Positions 52,607 through 61,902 of a stretch of 64,000 bases of DNA are shown here, one piece after another. The number at the start of each line of letters is the position of its first letter. The stretch's first letter is position 1. Both the position numbers and the translations under genes were made by a program. The notes beneath the pieces are model-generated. The model had not been told where the DNA came from. It did no database searches and was given only the letters and a program-made list of their open reading frames with translations. Origin of the DNA: Yoonia sp034652275 (GTDB lineage: Bacteria; Pseudomonadota; Alphaproteobacteria; Rhodobacterales; Rhodobacteraceae); assembly GCF_034652275.1 (NCBI RefSeq), contig NZ_JAXIWG010000001.1, positions 1,426,001 through 1,490,000 on the forward strand, read 5' to 3'.

Positions 52607-52675
52607 GGCCGCTGCGCCAATACGCCCGACGCGTCAGAAAATTACACCAAAATCGCTGAAAATTTGCTGACCTTT

Positions 52676-52717
52676 CGTCACCCTGATTGTGACGCCACGT
52701 TCCGTTTACGTTAACGT
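52676..52717 (+). promoter_or_regulatory. Palindromic sites upstream of the second MerR gene
   Basis: CGTCAC-N7-GTGACG (52676-52694) and the 10-bp palindrome ACGTTAACGT (52708-52717) lie about 70-110 nt before the start at 52788. Both share the CGTCAC-like core. They look like operators for a MerR dimer; -35/-10 boxes are not clear. Confidence 0.45.
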
Positions 52718-52787
52718 CACCTTTGCTTGTAAGCTGGCCTTGTGATCCGCAATTGCGTGGCAACCGCCATCCGCATGAGGAAAAGCC

Positions 52788-53189
52788 ATGACGACCGACA
52801 CAATGAACATCCGCGATATGTGCGAGGCTTTCGATGTCACGCCGCGCACGTTGCGTTTCTATGAAGCCAAGGAACTGCTGTTCCCGATCCGGCAGGGCCA
52901 AAAGCGCCTGTTCACCAAGCGCGACCGCGCCCGCCTGAAGCTGATCCTGCGCGGCAAGCGCTTTGGCTTCTCGCTCGAGGAAATCCGGCAGTTGCTGGAC
53001 CTCTATCACATGGACGACGGGCAAGAGACCCAGCTGTCCAAGACCTATGAGCTGGCCGAACGCCATCTGGCCGACATGGAAGCCCAGAAAGCCGAGCTTG
53101 ATGAAGCGATCGGCGAATTGAAAGCCCAGATGGCCTGGGGCGCCGAAAAGCTCGCCGCCCTCGCCAAGAAGAAAACGGTCGCTGCCTGA
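52788..53189 (+). CDS. MerR-family transcriptional regulator, second of the pair
   Basis: A 133-residue MerR regulator: MNIRDMCEAFDVTPRTLRFYE, wing LKLILRGKRFGFSLEEIRQLL and a long C-terminal coiled coil (AERHLADMEAQKAELDEAIG). It has no metal-binding Cys. It lies 42 nt upstream of the acyl-CoA dehydrogenase gene and probably controls this operon, likely sensing an acyl-CoA (inference). Confidence 0.88.
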   Translation: MTTDTMNIRDMCEAFDVTPRTLRFYEAKELLFPIRQGQKRLFTKRDRARLKLILRGKRFGFSLEEIRQLLDLYHMDDGQETQLSKTYELAERHLADMEAQKAELDEAIGELKAQMAWGAEKLAALAKKKTVAA

Positions 53190-53231
53190 GGCCGCGACGA
53201 TCCACGACACGACCTTAGGGAGAGAGACCAC

Positions 53232-55010
53232 ATGCCAATCTACAACGCACCCGTCAAAGACATCCAGTTCGTCCTGCATGATCTGCTGAAAGTCAGCGAA
53301 CAGGACATTCCGGGGTTCGAGGACCTAGACCGCGATTTCACCGGCGCGGTGGTTGAAGAGGCCGGCAAGGTCGCGACAGCTGTGCTGCACCCGTTGAACG
53401 CCGTCGGCGACCGCGAAGGCTGCGTGCTGGAAAACGGTGTCGTGCGCACGCCCACAGGTTTCAAGGAAGCCTTCGAGGCGATGAAAGACGGCGGCTGGAC
53501 CGCGATGGATTGCGACCCCGCATACGGCGGTCAGGGCCTTCCTTACGTCATGCACACCGCAGCACAGGAACCTTTTGTATCGGCCAACATGGCCTTCAAC
53601 ATGTATCAGGGTCTGACGCATGGTGCCTATTCCGCGATCTATGCGCATGGCTCGGACGAGCAGAAGCAGAAATATCTGCCCAAGCTCACGACCTGCGAAT
53701 GGACCGGCACGATGAACCTGACGGAACCGCATTGCGGCACCGATCTGGGCCTGATGCGCACCAAGGCCGTCCCGCAGGACGATGGCAGCTACAAAATCAG
53801 CGGCCAGAAGATCTTTATCTCGGCGGGCGATCACGATCTGGCCGATAACATCATCCATCTGGTGCTGGCGAAAATCCAGGGTGGCCCCGAAGGGATCAAG
53901 GGCGTGTCCTTGTTCATCGTCCCCAAGTTCATGGTCAATGACGATGGCAGCCTTGGCGCGCGCAACGGCGTCAGCGTCGGCAAGATCGAAGAGAAGATGG
54001 GAATCCACGGCAATTCGACCTGCGTGATGAACTATGACGAGGCGACAGGTTTCCTTGTGGGCGAAGAACACAAAGGCATGCGCGCCATGTTCACAATGAT
54101 GAACGAGGCCCGTCTGGGTGTCGGTCTTCAAGGTTATGCCCAGGCCGAAAGCGCCTATCAGAACGCTGTCGCCTATGCCAACGACCGCCTGCAAGGGCGC
54201 GCCGTCACTGGTGCGGAAAACCCGAACGGCCCTGCCGACCCGCTGATCGTGCATCCCGATATCCGCCGCAACCTGATGGACCAGAAATCCTTTGTCGAAG
54301 GGGCGCGCGCCTTTACCTTTTGGGGTGCCTATCTGATCGACCGCGCGCATCGCAACAACGACAAAGACGCCGATGGCCTGATCTCCTTGATGACCCCCGT
54401 GGTCAAAGGTTTCCTGACCGACAAGGGCTTTGAATATGCCACGGCCGCGCAGCAGGTTTATGGCGGGCATGGTTATATCGAAGAATGGGGCATGTCCCAA
54501 TATGCCCGCGACGCGCGCATCGCCATGATCTACGAAGGGGCCAACGGCATTCAGGCGCTGGACCTCGTGGGTCGCAAGCTGGCGCTGGACGGCGGCAAGC
54601 ACGTCATGGCGTTTTTCGAGATGATTAAAACCTTCATCAAGGACAACGAAGGCAATGAGGCGCTGAACAAGGACTTCCTTGTCCCGCTGAAAGCCGCCAG
54701 CAAGGACCTGCAGGCGGCGGGGATGTATTTCATGCAGAACGGCATGAAGAACCCCAACAACGCGCTGTCGGGGTCTTATGACTTCATGCACATGATGGGC
54801 CATGTCTGTCTGGGTCTGATGTGGGCACGCATGGCAAAGGCCGCGATGGAAGCCTTGGACAGCGGTGCATCCGACACCGAATTCTATGAAACCAAGATCG
54901 CGACCGGCCGATACTACATGGCGCGCCAACTGCCCGCGACCGCGATGCATCTGGCCCGGATCAACACCGGGGCGGATACGGTCATGGCGCTGAAGGCCGC
55001 AAACTTCTAG
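53232..55010 (+). CDS. Acyl-CoA dehydrogenase (long 592-residue form)
   Basis: A flavoenzyme for the first beta-oxidation step. It shows ACD core motifs such as WTGTMNLTEPHCGTDLGLMRTKA and YKISGQKIFISAGDHD, the FAD-binding C-terminal half with QVYGGHGYIEEWGMSQYARDARI and the catalytic Glu in YEGANGIQALDLVG. The N-terminal extra domain and the C-terminal extension fit the bacterial FadE-like/AcdA long group. It starts the acd-GST-thiolase-FadB operon. Confidence 0.93.
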   Translation: MPIYNAPVKDIQFVLHDLLKVSEQDIPGFEDLDRDFTGAVVEEAGKVATAVLHPLNAVGDREGCVLENGVVRTPTGFKEAFEAMKDGGWTAMDCDPAYGGQGLPYVMHTAAQEPFVSANMAFNMYQGLTHGAYSAIYAHGSDEQKQKYLPKLTTCEWTGTMNLTEPHCGTDLGLMRTKAVPQDDGSYKISGQKIFISAGDHDLADNIIHLVLAKIQGGPEGIKGVSLFIVPKFMVNDDGSLGARNGVSVGKIEEKMGIHGNSTCVMNYDEATGFLVGEEHKGMRAMFTMMNEARLGVGLQGYAQAESAYQNAVAYANDRLQGRAVTGAENPNGPADPLIVHPDIRRNLMDQKSFVEGARAFTFWGAYLIDRAHRNNDKDADGLISLMTPVVKGFLTDKGFEYATAAQQVYGGHGYIEEWGMSQYARDARIAMIYEGANGIQALDLVGRKLALDGGKHVMAFFEMIKTFIKDNEGNEALNKDFLVPLKAASKDLQAAGMYFMQNGMKNPNNALSGSYDFMHMMGHVCLGLMWARMAKAAMEALDSGASDTEFYETKIATGRYYMARQLPATAMHLARINTGADTVMALKAANF

Positions 55011-55017
55011 GGTTCTT

Positions 55018-55045
55018 GTGGGTGCCGCGATCCTGCGGCGCCCAC
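55018..55045 (+). terminator. Hairpin between the acyl-CoA dehydrogenase and GST genes
   Basis: An 11-bp stem (one G-U pair) GTGGGTGCCGC / GCGGCGCCCAC with a 6-nt loop. It would reduce read-through or stabilise the upstream message within this operon. Confidence 0.6.
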
Positions 55046-55091
55046 ATTCGATTCCCCAGAGAATCCGACCAAAGGTTGGGAGGCCTGTACC

Positions 55092-55727
55092 ATGCCCATG
55101 AAACTCCATTGTTTTGCCGAAAGCGGTAACGCCTACAAGGTCGCCCTGACCTTGACCCTGACCGATCAGGAATGGGACCCTGTCCATGTCGATTTCTTCA
55201 ACGGTGCGACGCGCAGCGCCGAGTTCCGCGCGCTCAACGTCATGGGCGAAATTCCCGTGCTCGAAGACGGCGACCTGATCCTGACGCAGTCGGCGGTCAT
55301 TCAGGATTACATTAGCTCCAAATCGGGCAAGCTCGGGGGGCGCTCTGCCGCCGAACGCCGCGAGGTTTTGCGCTGGATGTTCTTTGACACCCACAAGGTC
55401 AGCGGCGTGGCGGGCCCTTTGCGGTTCAACATGAACTTTCTGCCCGAAGCCAAGCGCAACGCCGATGTGAACGCCTTTATGGCGATGCGTCTGGCCTCGG
55501 CGCTCAAGGTGATGGAAACCCACCTGACGGGCCGCAACTGGCTGGCGGGCGAGGATATGACCATCGCCGATATCGCCTGTGCCGGTTACCTGTTCTACAC
55601 CGAACCCTTTACCTTTGCGCGGGCCGACTACCCGCAGATCGACCGCTGGCTGGACGCAATCGCTGCCCGCCCCGGTTGGAAACACCCCTATGACTTGATG
55701 CCGCGTGCCTTACCTGACGCGGCCTGA
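55092..55727 (+). CDS. Glutathione S-transferase family protein
   Basis: A 211-residue thioredoxin-fold/helical protein. The N-terminal domain starts MKLHCFAESGNAYKVALTLTL with a Ser in the active-site position and GEIPVLEDGDLILTQSAVIQDYI. The C-terminal helical domain has WLAGEDMTIADIACAGYLFY. The position inside a beta-oxidation operon suggests handling of reactive acyl or enoyl intermediates (inference). It is 12 nt before the thiolase gene. Confidence 0.88.
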   Translation: MPMKLHCFAESGNAYKVALTLTLTDQEWDPVHVDFFNGATRSAEFRALNVMGEIPVLEDGDLILTQSAVIQDYISSKSGKLGGRSAAERREVLRWMFFDTHKVSGVAGPLRFNMNFLPEAKRNADVNAFMAMRLASALKVMETHLTGRNWLAGEDMTIADIACAGYLFYTEPFTFARADYPQIDRWLDAIAARPGWKHPYDLMPRALPDAA

Positions 55728-55739
55728 ACGGAGGAAACG

Positions 55740-56951
55740 ATGACCGAAGCCTATATCTATGACGCGATCCGCACGCCGCGCGGCAAAGGCCGTGCCGACG
55801 GCAGCCTGCACGAGGTGACATCCGCCCGCCTGTCCGCCGGTGTGCTGAACGCGCTGAAAGAGCGCAACAACCTTGAAGGCCACGCGGTCGAGGATGTGAT
55901 CTGGGGCAACGTCACCCAAGTCGGCGAACAGGGTGGCTGCCTTGCGCGCACGGCGGTGCTGGCATCCGATCTGGACCAGTCGATCCCCGGGCTTGCGATC
56001 AACCGTTTCTGCGCTTCGGGCATGGAAGCCGTGAACCTTGCCGCCAATCAGGTGCGCGGCGGGGCGGGTCAGGCCTATATCGCGGGCGGTGTGGAAATGA
56101 TGGGCCGCGTTGCGATGGGCTCCGACGGCGCGGCGATTGCCGTCGATCCGTCGATTGCAATGGACAGCTATTTCGTCCCGCAGGGCATTTCCGCCGATAT
56201 CATCGCGACCGAGTACGGCTTTACCCGCGACGATGCCGACCAGCTTGCCGTCGCCAGCCAGCAGCGCGCCAAGGCCGCGTGGGATGACAACCGCTTTGCC
56301 AAATCCGTCGTCACCGTGCGCGATATCAACGGCTTGGCCATTCTGGACCACGACGAATATATACGCCCAGAGACGAATATGCAGACTCTGGGGTCACTGA
56401 ACCCCGCGTTTCAGGCCATGGGAGAGGTGATGCCCGGTTTCGACAAGATCGCGCTGATGAAATACCCCCATCTGGAACGGATCAACCACATCCACCACGC
56501 AGGCAATTCGTCGGGCATCGTGGATGGCGCCGCAGGTGTGCTGGTCGCGTCCAAAGAATGGGGCGAGGCGATGGGTCTCAAACCCCGCGCCGTGATCCGT
56601 GCCACCGCCAAAATCGGCACCGATCCGACCATCATGCTGACCGGCCCCGTGCCTGTGACCGAGAAAATTCTGCGCGATTCCGGCATGGCGATCAGCGACA
56701 TTGACCTGTTCGAGGTGAACGAAGCCTTCGCATCCGTTGTGTTGCGTTTCATGCAGGCGTTCAACGTCGACCACGACCGCGTCAACGTGAACGGCGGGTC
56801 TATCGCCATGGGTCACCCCTTGGGTGCCACCGGTGCCATCATCATCGGCACCCTGCTGGATGAATTGGAACGCACGGGCAAATCCACCGGCCTGGCGACG
56901 CTGTGCATCGCATCCGGCATGGGTGCGGCAACTATTATCGAACGCGTGTAA
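55740..56951 (+). CDS. Acetyl-CoA C-acyltransferase (thiolase, FadA-like)
   Basis: A 403-residue thiolase for the last beta-oxidation step. The nucleophilic Cys is in NRFCASGMEAVNLAANQV (about 88), followed by VNEAFASVVLRF, GGSIAMGHPLGATGA with the catalytic His, and CIASGMGAATI with the second Cys. Paired with the FadB-like gene 11 nt on. Confidence 0.95.
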   Translation: MTEAYIYDAIRTPRGKGRADGSLHEVTSARLSAGVLNALKERNNLEGHAVEDVIWGNVTQVGEQGGCLARTAVLASDLDQSIPGLAINRFCASGMEAVNLAANQVRGGAGQAYIAGGVEMMGRVAMGSDGAAIAVDPSIAMDSYFVPQGISADIIATEYGFTRDDADQLAVASQQRAKAAWDDNRFAKSVVTVRDINGLAILDHDEYIRPETNMQTLGSLNPAFQAMGEVMPGFDKIALMKYPHLERINHIHHAGNSSGIVDGAAGVLVASKEWGEAMGLKPRAVIRATAKIGTDPTIMLTGPVPVTEKILRDSGMAISDIDLFEVNEAFASVVLRFMQAFNVDHDRVNVNGGSIAMGHPLGATGAIIIGTLLDELERTGKSTGLATLCIASGMGAATIIERV

Positions 56952-56962
56952 GGGGGATCAAC

Positions 56963-59155
56963 ATGACTGATTTCACACTCAAAACCGATGCCGATGGCGT
57001 GGCCATCATCACATGGGACACGGTCGGCAAATCGATGAACGTGATGAACCAGCAAGGGTTCACCGATCTGGACGCGCTGATCGATCAGGCGCTGGCCGAC
57101 GAGAGCGTCAAGGGCGTCATCATCACCTCGGGTAAGCCTGACAGTTTCGCAGGCGGCATGGACCTGAACATCATCGCCAAGATGAAGGACAGCGCCGGCG
57201 ACGACCCCGCGCGCGGGCTGTTCGAAGGCGTGATGGCAATGCATGGCGTGCTGCGCAAGATCGAACGCGCGGGCATGGACCCCAAGACCAACAAAGGCGG
57301 CAAACCGATTGCCGCCGCCCTGCCCGGCACGGCGCTGGGCATCGGGCTGGAAATCCCGCTCGCCTGTCACCGCATCTTTGCCGCCGATAACCCCAAGGCG
57401 AAAATCGGCCTGCCCGAAATCATGGTCGGCATTTTCCCCGGTGCCGGTGGCACGACGCGTCTGGTGCGCAAGCTGGGTGCGATGGCCGCATCGCCGCTGC
57501 TGCTCGAAGGCAAGCTGAACGATCCGCAGGCCGCCAAGCGTGCAGGCGTGATAGACGAAGTTGTGGCTGACCCTGTCGCCGCCGCCAAGGAATGGATCCT
57601 GTCGAACCCTGCCATCGTCAAACCATGGGATGAAAAAGGCTACAAAATGCCCGGTGGCGCGCCGTATCACCCTGCCGGTTTCATGACCTTCGTCGGCGCA
57701 TCCGCCATGGTCAATGGCAAGACGATGGGTGTCTATCCTGCCGCGAAAGCCCTGCTCTCGGCGGTCTATGAAGGTGCCTTGGTGCCTTTCGATACCGCGC
57801 TCAAGATCGAGGCGCGCTGGTTCACCAACATCCTGATGAACCCAAGCTCCTCGGCCATGATCCGCAGCCTGTTCATCAATAAGGAAGCCTTGGAAAAAGG
57901 CGCCAACCGCCCCGACGCGCCTGACCAGAAGGTCAAGCAGGTCGGTGTCATCGGCGCTGGCATGATGGGTGCTGGTATCGCGCTGGTGTCCGCCCTTGCA
58001 GGCATCAAGGTCGTGCTGATCGACGCGAAACAGGAAGCCGCCGACAAAGGCAAATCCTATACCGCGGATTACATGGACAAAGGCATCGCCCGCAAAAAGG
58101 TGACCGAGGACAAGAAAACCGCCGTGCTGGGGCTGATCAACGCCACGACCGATTACGCCGCGCTGAAAGACTGCGACCTGATCGTCGAGGCCGTGTTTGA
58201 GGATGTGGGCGTCAAGGCCGAGGTCACCAAGAAGGTGCAGGCGGTTACTGGCCCCGATTGCATCTTTGCCACCAACACATCGACCCTGCCGATCACCGAA
58301 CTGGCCAAGGCCAGCAACGATCAGGCGAATTTCATCGGCATCCACTTCTTTTCCCCCGTGGACAAGATGATGCTGGTCGAGATCATCAAGGGCGAGGCGA
58401 CAGGTGATGTCGCCGTGGCCAAAGCGCTCGACTTTGTGCGCCAAATCCGCAAGACGCCGATCGTGGTCAATGACGCGCGGTTCTTCTACGCCAACCGCTG
58501 CATCATTCCCTACATCAACGAAGGCATCCGTATGGTGAAGGAAGGGGTTTCCCCCGCCCTGATCGAAAACGCGGCCAAGCTGGTCGGCATGCCGCTGGGT
58601 CCGCTGCAACTGGTCGATGAGACCAGCATCGATCTGGGCGTGAAAATCGCCAAGGCCACCCGCGCCGCGATGGGCGATGCCTATCCCGATGGCGAAGTGG
58701 ACGAGGTGTTGTTCTGGATGGCCGACCAGACCCGTCTGGGCCGCAAATCCAATTCCGGTTTCTATGCCTATGACGACAAGGGCAAGCGCCTTGGTCTGTG
58801 GGACGGTTTGGCCGCGCAATACCCTGTCGCGGATGAGCAGCCCGATCTGGTCACCGTCCAGCACCGTCTGCTGTTCGCGCAGGTTCTGGAAGCGGTTCGC
58901 GCATTGGAAGACGGCGTGCTGACCGACATCCGCGAAGGCGACGTGGGTGCCATCCTCGGCTGGGGCTTTGCGCCGTGGTCGGGCGGGCCGTTCAGCTGGC
59001 TTGACATCATCGGCGCGCCTTATGCCGCCGAACGCTGTGACCAGTTGACCGCACAGTTCGGGGACCGTTTCACCACACCCGACCTGCTGCGCGACATGGC
59101 CGGTAAAGGGCAAGAGTTCTACAAACGCTTTGGCACCGGCGCGAAAGCGGCCTAA
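56963..59155 (+). CDS. fadJ: Multifunctional enoyl-CoA hydratase / 3-hydroxyacyl-CoA dehydrogenase (FadB/FadJ)
   Basis: A 730-residue two-domain enzyme. The N-terminal crotonase domain (about 1-200) has FAGGMDLNII, TALGIGLEIPLACH and IMVGIFPGAGGTTRL with the second catalytic Glu region. The C-terminal dehydrogenase begins with GVIGAGMMGAGIALVSALAG (NAD site, about 330), then FATNTSTLPI, IHFFSPVDKMMLVEII and the paired domains ending RFGTGAKAA. The start MTDFTL follows GGGGGATC. FadB versus FadJ cannot be told apart here. Confidence 0.93.
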   Translation: MTDFTLKTDADGVAIITWDTVGKSMNVMNQQGFTDLDALIDQALADESVKGVIITSGKPDSFAGGMDLNIIAKMKDSAGDDPARGLFEGVMAMHGVLRKIERAGMDPKTNKGGKPIAAALPGTALGIGLEIPLACHRIFAADNPKAKIGLPEIMVGIFPGAGGTTRLVRKLGAMAASPLLLEGKLNDPQAAKRAGVIDEVVADPVAAAKEWILSNPAIVKPWDEKGYKMPGGAPYHPAGFMTFVGASAMVNGKTMGVYPAAKALLSAVYEGALVPFDTALKIEARWFTNILMNPSSSAMIRSLFINKEALEKGANRPDAPDQKVKQVGVIGAGMMGAGIALVSALAGIKVVLIDAKQEAADKGKSYTADYMDKGIARKKVTEDKKTAVLGLINATTDYAALKDCDLIVEAVFEDVGVKAEVTKKVQAVTGPDCIFATNTSTLPITELAKASNDQANFIGIHFFSPVDKMMLVEIIKGEATGDVAVAKALDFVRQIRKTPIVVNDARFFYANRCIIPYINEGIRMVKEGVSPALIENAAKLVGMPLGPLQLVDETSIDLGVKIAKATRAAMGDAYPDGEVDEVLFWMADQTRLGRKSNSGFYAYDDKGKRLGLWDGLAAQYPVADEQPDLVTVQHRLLFAQVLEAVRALEDGVLTDIREGDVGAILGWGFAPWSGGPFSWLDIIGAPYAAERCDQLTAQFGDRFTTPDLLRDMAGKGQEFYKRFGTGAKAA

Positions 59156-59161
59156 ACAACT

Positions 59162-59189
59162 TGGCGCATCCCTTCACAGGGGTGCGCCA
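59162..59189. terminator. Bidirectional terminator-like hairpin
   Basis: An 11-bp stem (one G-U pair) TGGCGCATCCC / GGGGTGCGCCA with a 6-nt loop. It lies between the fadJ stop and the end of the opposing DMT permease gene. Confidence 0.7.
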
Positions 59190-59193
59190 CCCC

Positions 59194-60105
59194 TTACGCG
59201 CTGCGGCGTGACACAATGATGATGCCCGCAAGCGCGATCAGCGCCATGCCCGCCATCGCCACGGGGCTGACAAGATCCCCCCACAGATACCACGCCCAGC
59301 CGCTGGCGAAGATCAGCAGCGAATATTCGTAGACGGCGACCTGACTGGCCTCTCCAATCTGATAGCCACGGAACAGGCAGAAGATGCCGACCAGCGCCAA
59401 GGCGGTCTGCACCGATATCCAGAACATCAGGTCAGCGGTCAGCGGCATCCAACCGCGCTGTGCGAAGCCTTCTGCCCCCGTCGCGGCGGCTGGCAGCAGC
59501 AGGCAACCCGCGGCGCCACAGACCGCCAGCATCGCAAAAAACCCCGCGCTCAGCGTCAGGGTGGTTTCGCCTTCGCACCACGCACGGGTGGCGATGGCTC
59601 CGATGGCGTAAAGCAGCCCCGCAAGGATCGGCAGGAACACCACCCAATCCAGCGCCGCCGGATCAGGCCGGATTACCAAGAGCGCACCCGCGAACCCTGT
59701 GACGATAGCAAGACTGCGGAGCCAGCCGACACGCTTGCCTTGGAAAATCACGGCAATCAGCAGCACGAAGATCGGCGATGTGAACAGCCCCGCAACAACG
59801 ATCCCGATAGGCAGAATGGCCAGACAGCCGAAATAGATCAGCATCGAGGCGGCTTGAAAAAAGCTGCGCCCGAACACCGCCCACGGGCGTTTCGGCCGCA
59901 AGGTCCCCCAGCCCAGCAGCGCGATCAGGCACAATGCGCCCAGCGCCAGCGTGCCGCGCAGCAGGTGGAACTGCCAAAGCGATCCGTCCGGCGCAATATG
60001 GGGGATGAAATTGTCGTTCAGCCCCAAGGTCGCCATCCCCGCGACGATGTAAAGCGCGGCGCGCGGCGACGCGATCTGGACGGGCAAGGCGATCTGGGAT
60101 GTCAT
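59194..60105 (-). CDS. DMT/EamA family permease
   Basis: A 303-residue membrane protein with ten hydrophobic segments and two EamA repeats (IFVLLIAVIFQGKRVGW at the first repeat end; ASQVAVYEYSLLIFASGWAW in the second). Family members export amino acids or other metabolites. There is no neighbour on the same strand, so the substrate is open. Confidence 0.88.
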   Translation of the reverse strand: MTSQIALPVQIASPRAALYIVAGMATLGLNDNFIPHIAPDGSLWQFHLLRGTLALGALCLIALLGWGTLRPKRPWAVFGRSFFQAASMLIYFGCLAILPIGIVVAGLFTSPIFVLLIAVIFQGKRVGWLRSLAIVTGFAGALLVIRPDPAALDWVVFLPILAGLLYAIGAIATRAWCEGETTLTLSAGFFAMLAVCGAAGCLLLPAAATGAEGFAQRGWMPLTADLMFWISVQTALALVGIFCLFRGYQIGEASQVAVYEYSLLIFASGWAWYLWGDLVSPVAMAGMALIALAGIIIVSRRSA

Positions 60106-60195
60106 CGGGCGGCTTTCGTCAGGATTCCGCTTTCAAACTCGCTGATGCACCGCAATACTCTGTCCAGATAGCGACCCAGAAAGCGGGAGGGCGAC

Positions 60196-61821
60196 ATGGG
60201 CTGGATGCGCGACGAGACGGGCCTTGGCAAACGGGCGGCCAATCATGTGCCGTTGACGCCCCTGTCCCACCTGCAACGCGCGGCACTGGTCTTTGCCAAC
60301 CGCGACGCGCTGGTCTATGGCAGCCACCGGCTGACCTATGCGCAATATTACCGCCGCGTCACGCGGCTGGCCTCGGCGCTGGTCAAGGCAGGCGTGCAGC
60401 CCGGCGATGTGGTCGCCACAATCCTGCCCAATATCCCCGCCCAGTCCGAGGCGGCCTTCGGCGTGCCCGCCTGTGGCGCGGTCGTGAACACGATCAACAT
60501 CCGGCTGGATGTAGACACCATCGCCTATATCCTCGACCACGGCGAGGCCAAGGTCTTGCTGGTCGACAGCCAGTTCTTGCCGCAGGCGATGGCGGCCATC
60601 GACCAGATGCAGGGGCCCGCGCCATTGGTGATTGAAGTGCCCGACGATCAGGCAGGCGTGCATGCCATCGGCACCCAGCAGAATTACGAGGATTTTCTGG
60701 TCACAGGCGATCCCGATTTCGCGTGGATCCTGCCGCTGGATGAATGGGAAAGCCTTGCGCTGAATTACACCTCTGGCACGACGGGGCGGCCCAAGGGGGT
60801 CGTCTATCACCATCGCGGATCGTATCTGATCACGCTCGGGAACGCGATCAAATGGAACATGCCGCTGTTCGCGCGCTATCTGCAAATCGTGCCGCTGTTT
60901 CACTGTAACGGTTGGAACCATACATGGATGCTGCCCGCCCTTGGCGGCACAGCGATCTGCTGCCGCGATATCACGGCACGCGCGATCTATGCCGCCATCG
61001 CCGATCACGGGGCCACGCATTTCGGCGGTGCGCCCATCGTGTTGAACATGCTGGTCAATGCGAAGTCCGAGGACAGGCGCAGCTTTGACCACATCGTGCA
61101 CGTCTTCACCGCAGGCGCACCCCCTGCCCCTGCCACGCTTTCGGCAATCGGCAAACTGGGCTTTGATGTCAAACAGGTCTACGGCCTGACGGAAACCTAT
61201 GGCCATGTCACCGAATGCATCTGGGATACGGCATGGGATGACCTGCCCGAAGACCAGCAAGCCGCGATCAAGGCGCGGCAAGGCGTGGGATCGCCGATCA
61301 TGGAAGACGTGACCGTCGTCAACGAACACATGACCCCCGTGCCGTGGGACGGCAAAACGCAGGGCGAGATTGTCATGCGCGGCAATGCGGTGATGAAAGG
61401 CTATCTGAAAAACCCCGAAGCCACGGAAAAAGCCTTTGCAGGCGGCTATTTCCATTCCGAGGATCTGGCGATCCAGCATCCGGACGGGTCGATCCAGATT
61501 TCGGACCGCGCCAAGGACATCATTATTTCTGGCGGCGAAAACATCAGCTCGGTCGAGGTGGAGGCGGCGCTGATGAACCATCCGGCCGTCAACCTGTGCG
61601 CGGTCGTGGCGCAACCGGATGAAAAATGGGGCGAGACACCTTGCGCCTTTGTCGAGTTGAAAGACGGCGCCACCGCGACCGAGGCAGAGATCATCGCCTT
61701 TGCGCGCGAACGGCTCGCGGGCTTCAAATGCCCCAAGCACGTGGTGTTTCAGGACCTTCCCAAGACCTCGACCGGCAAGATCCAGAAATTCGAACTGCGT
61801 CTGATCGCCAAGGCATTCTGA
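60196..61821 (+). CDS. Acyl-CoA ligase, DmdB-like (3-methylmercaptopropionate ligase candidate)
   Basis: A 541-residue AMP-forming ligase. The P-loop is NYTSGTTGRPKGVVYHHRGS (about 194-213), then LPLFHCNGW, QVYGLTETYGHVTECIW, DRAKDIIISGGENISSVEVE and the C-terminal Lys in KTSTGKIQKFELR. Length and WNHTWMLPALGG region fit the Ruegeria DmdB group that activates MMPA in DMSP breakdown, but fatty acid ligases are close. No other DMSP genes are in the window. A strong GGGAGGG precedes the start. Confidence 0.8.
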   Translation: MGWMRDETGLGKRAANHVPLTPLSHLQRAALVFANRDALVYGSHRLTYAQYYRRVTRLASALVKAGVQPGDVVATILPNIPAQSEAAFGVPACGAVVNTINIRLDVDTIAYILDHGEAKVLLVDSQFLPQAMAAIDQMQGPAPLVIEVPDDQAGVHAIGTQQNYEDFLVTGDPDFAWILPLDEWESLALNYTSGTTGRPKGVVYHHRGSYLITLGNAIKWNMPLFARYLQIVPLFHCNGWNHTWMLPALGGTAICCRDITARAIYAAIADHGATHFGGAPIVLNMLVNAKSEDRRSFDHIVHVFTAGAPPAPATLSAIGKLGFDVKQVYGLTETYGHVTECIWDTAWDDLPEDQQAAIKARQGVGSPIMEDVTVVNEHMTPVPWDGKTQGEIVMRGNAVMKGYLKNPEATEKAFAGGYFHSEDLAIQHPDGSIQISDRAKDIIISGGENISSVEVEAALMNHPAVNLCAVVAQPDEKWGETPCAFVELKDGATATEAEIIAFARERLAGFKCPKHVVFQDLPKTSTGKIQKFELRLIAKAF

Positions 61822-61902
61822 TCGCGGGGCGCAGGGCCCTTTCGGGCATGACAACTTGGGCCTGTGGGCGTAAGGTAGCTGCAAAAAAGGCAGTATGGGC
61901 AG

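Noticed and set aside
53325..55685. 786-codon frame antisense to acyl-CoA dehydrogenase and GST
   Set aside because: It spans two real genes on the other strand and has no recognisable domain.
56813..59113. 766-codon frame antisense to the FadB/FadJ gene
   Set aside because: His/Gly/Asp-rich mirror of a clearly coding gene; no motif.
60133..61884. 583-codon frame antisense to the DmdB-like ligase
   Set aside because: Mirror of a gene with all adenylate-forming motifs; no protein-like features.
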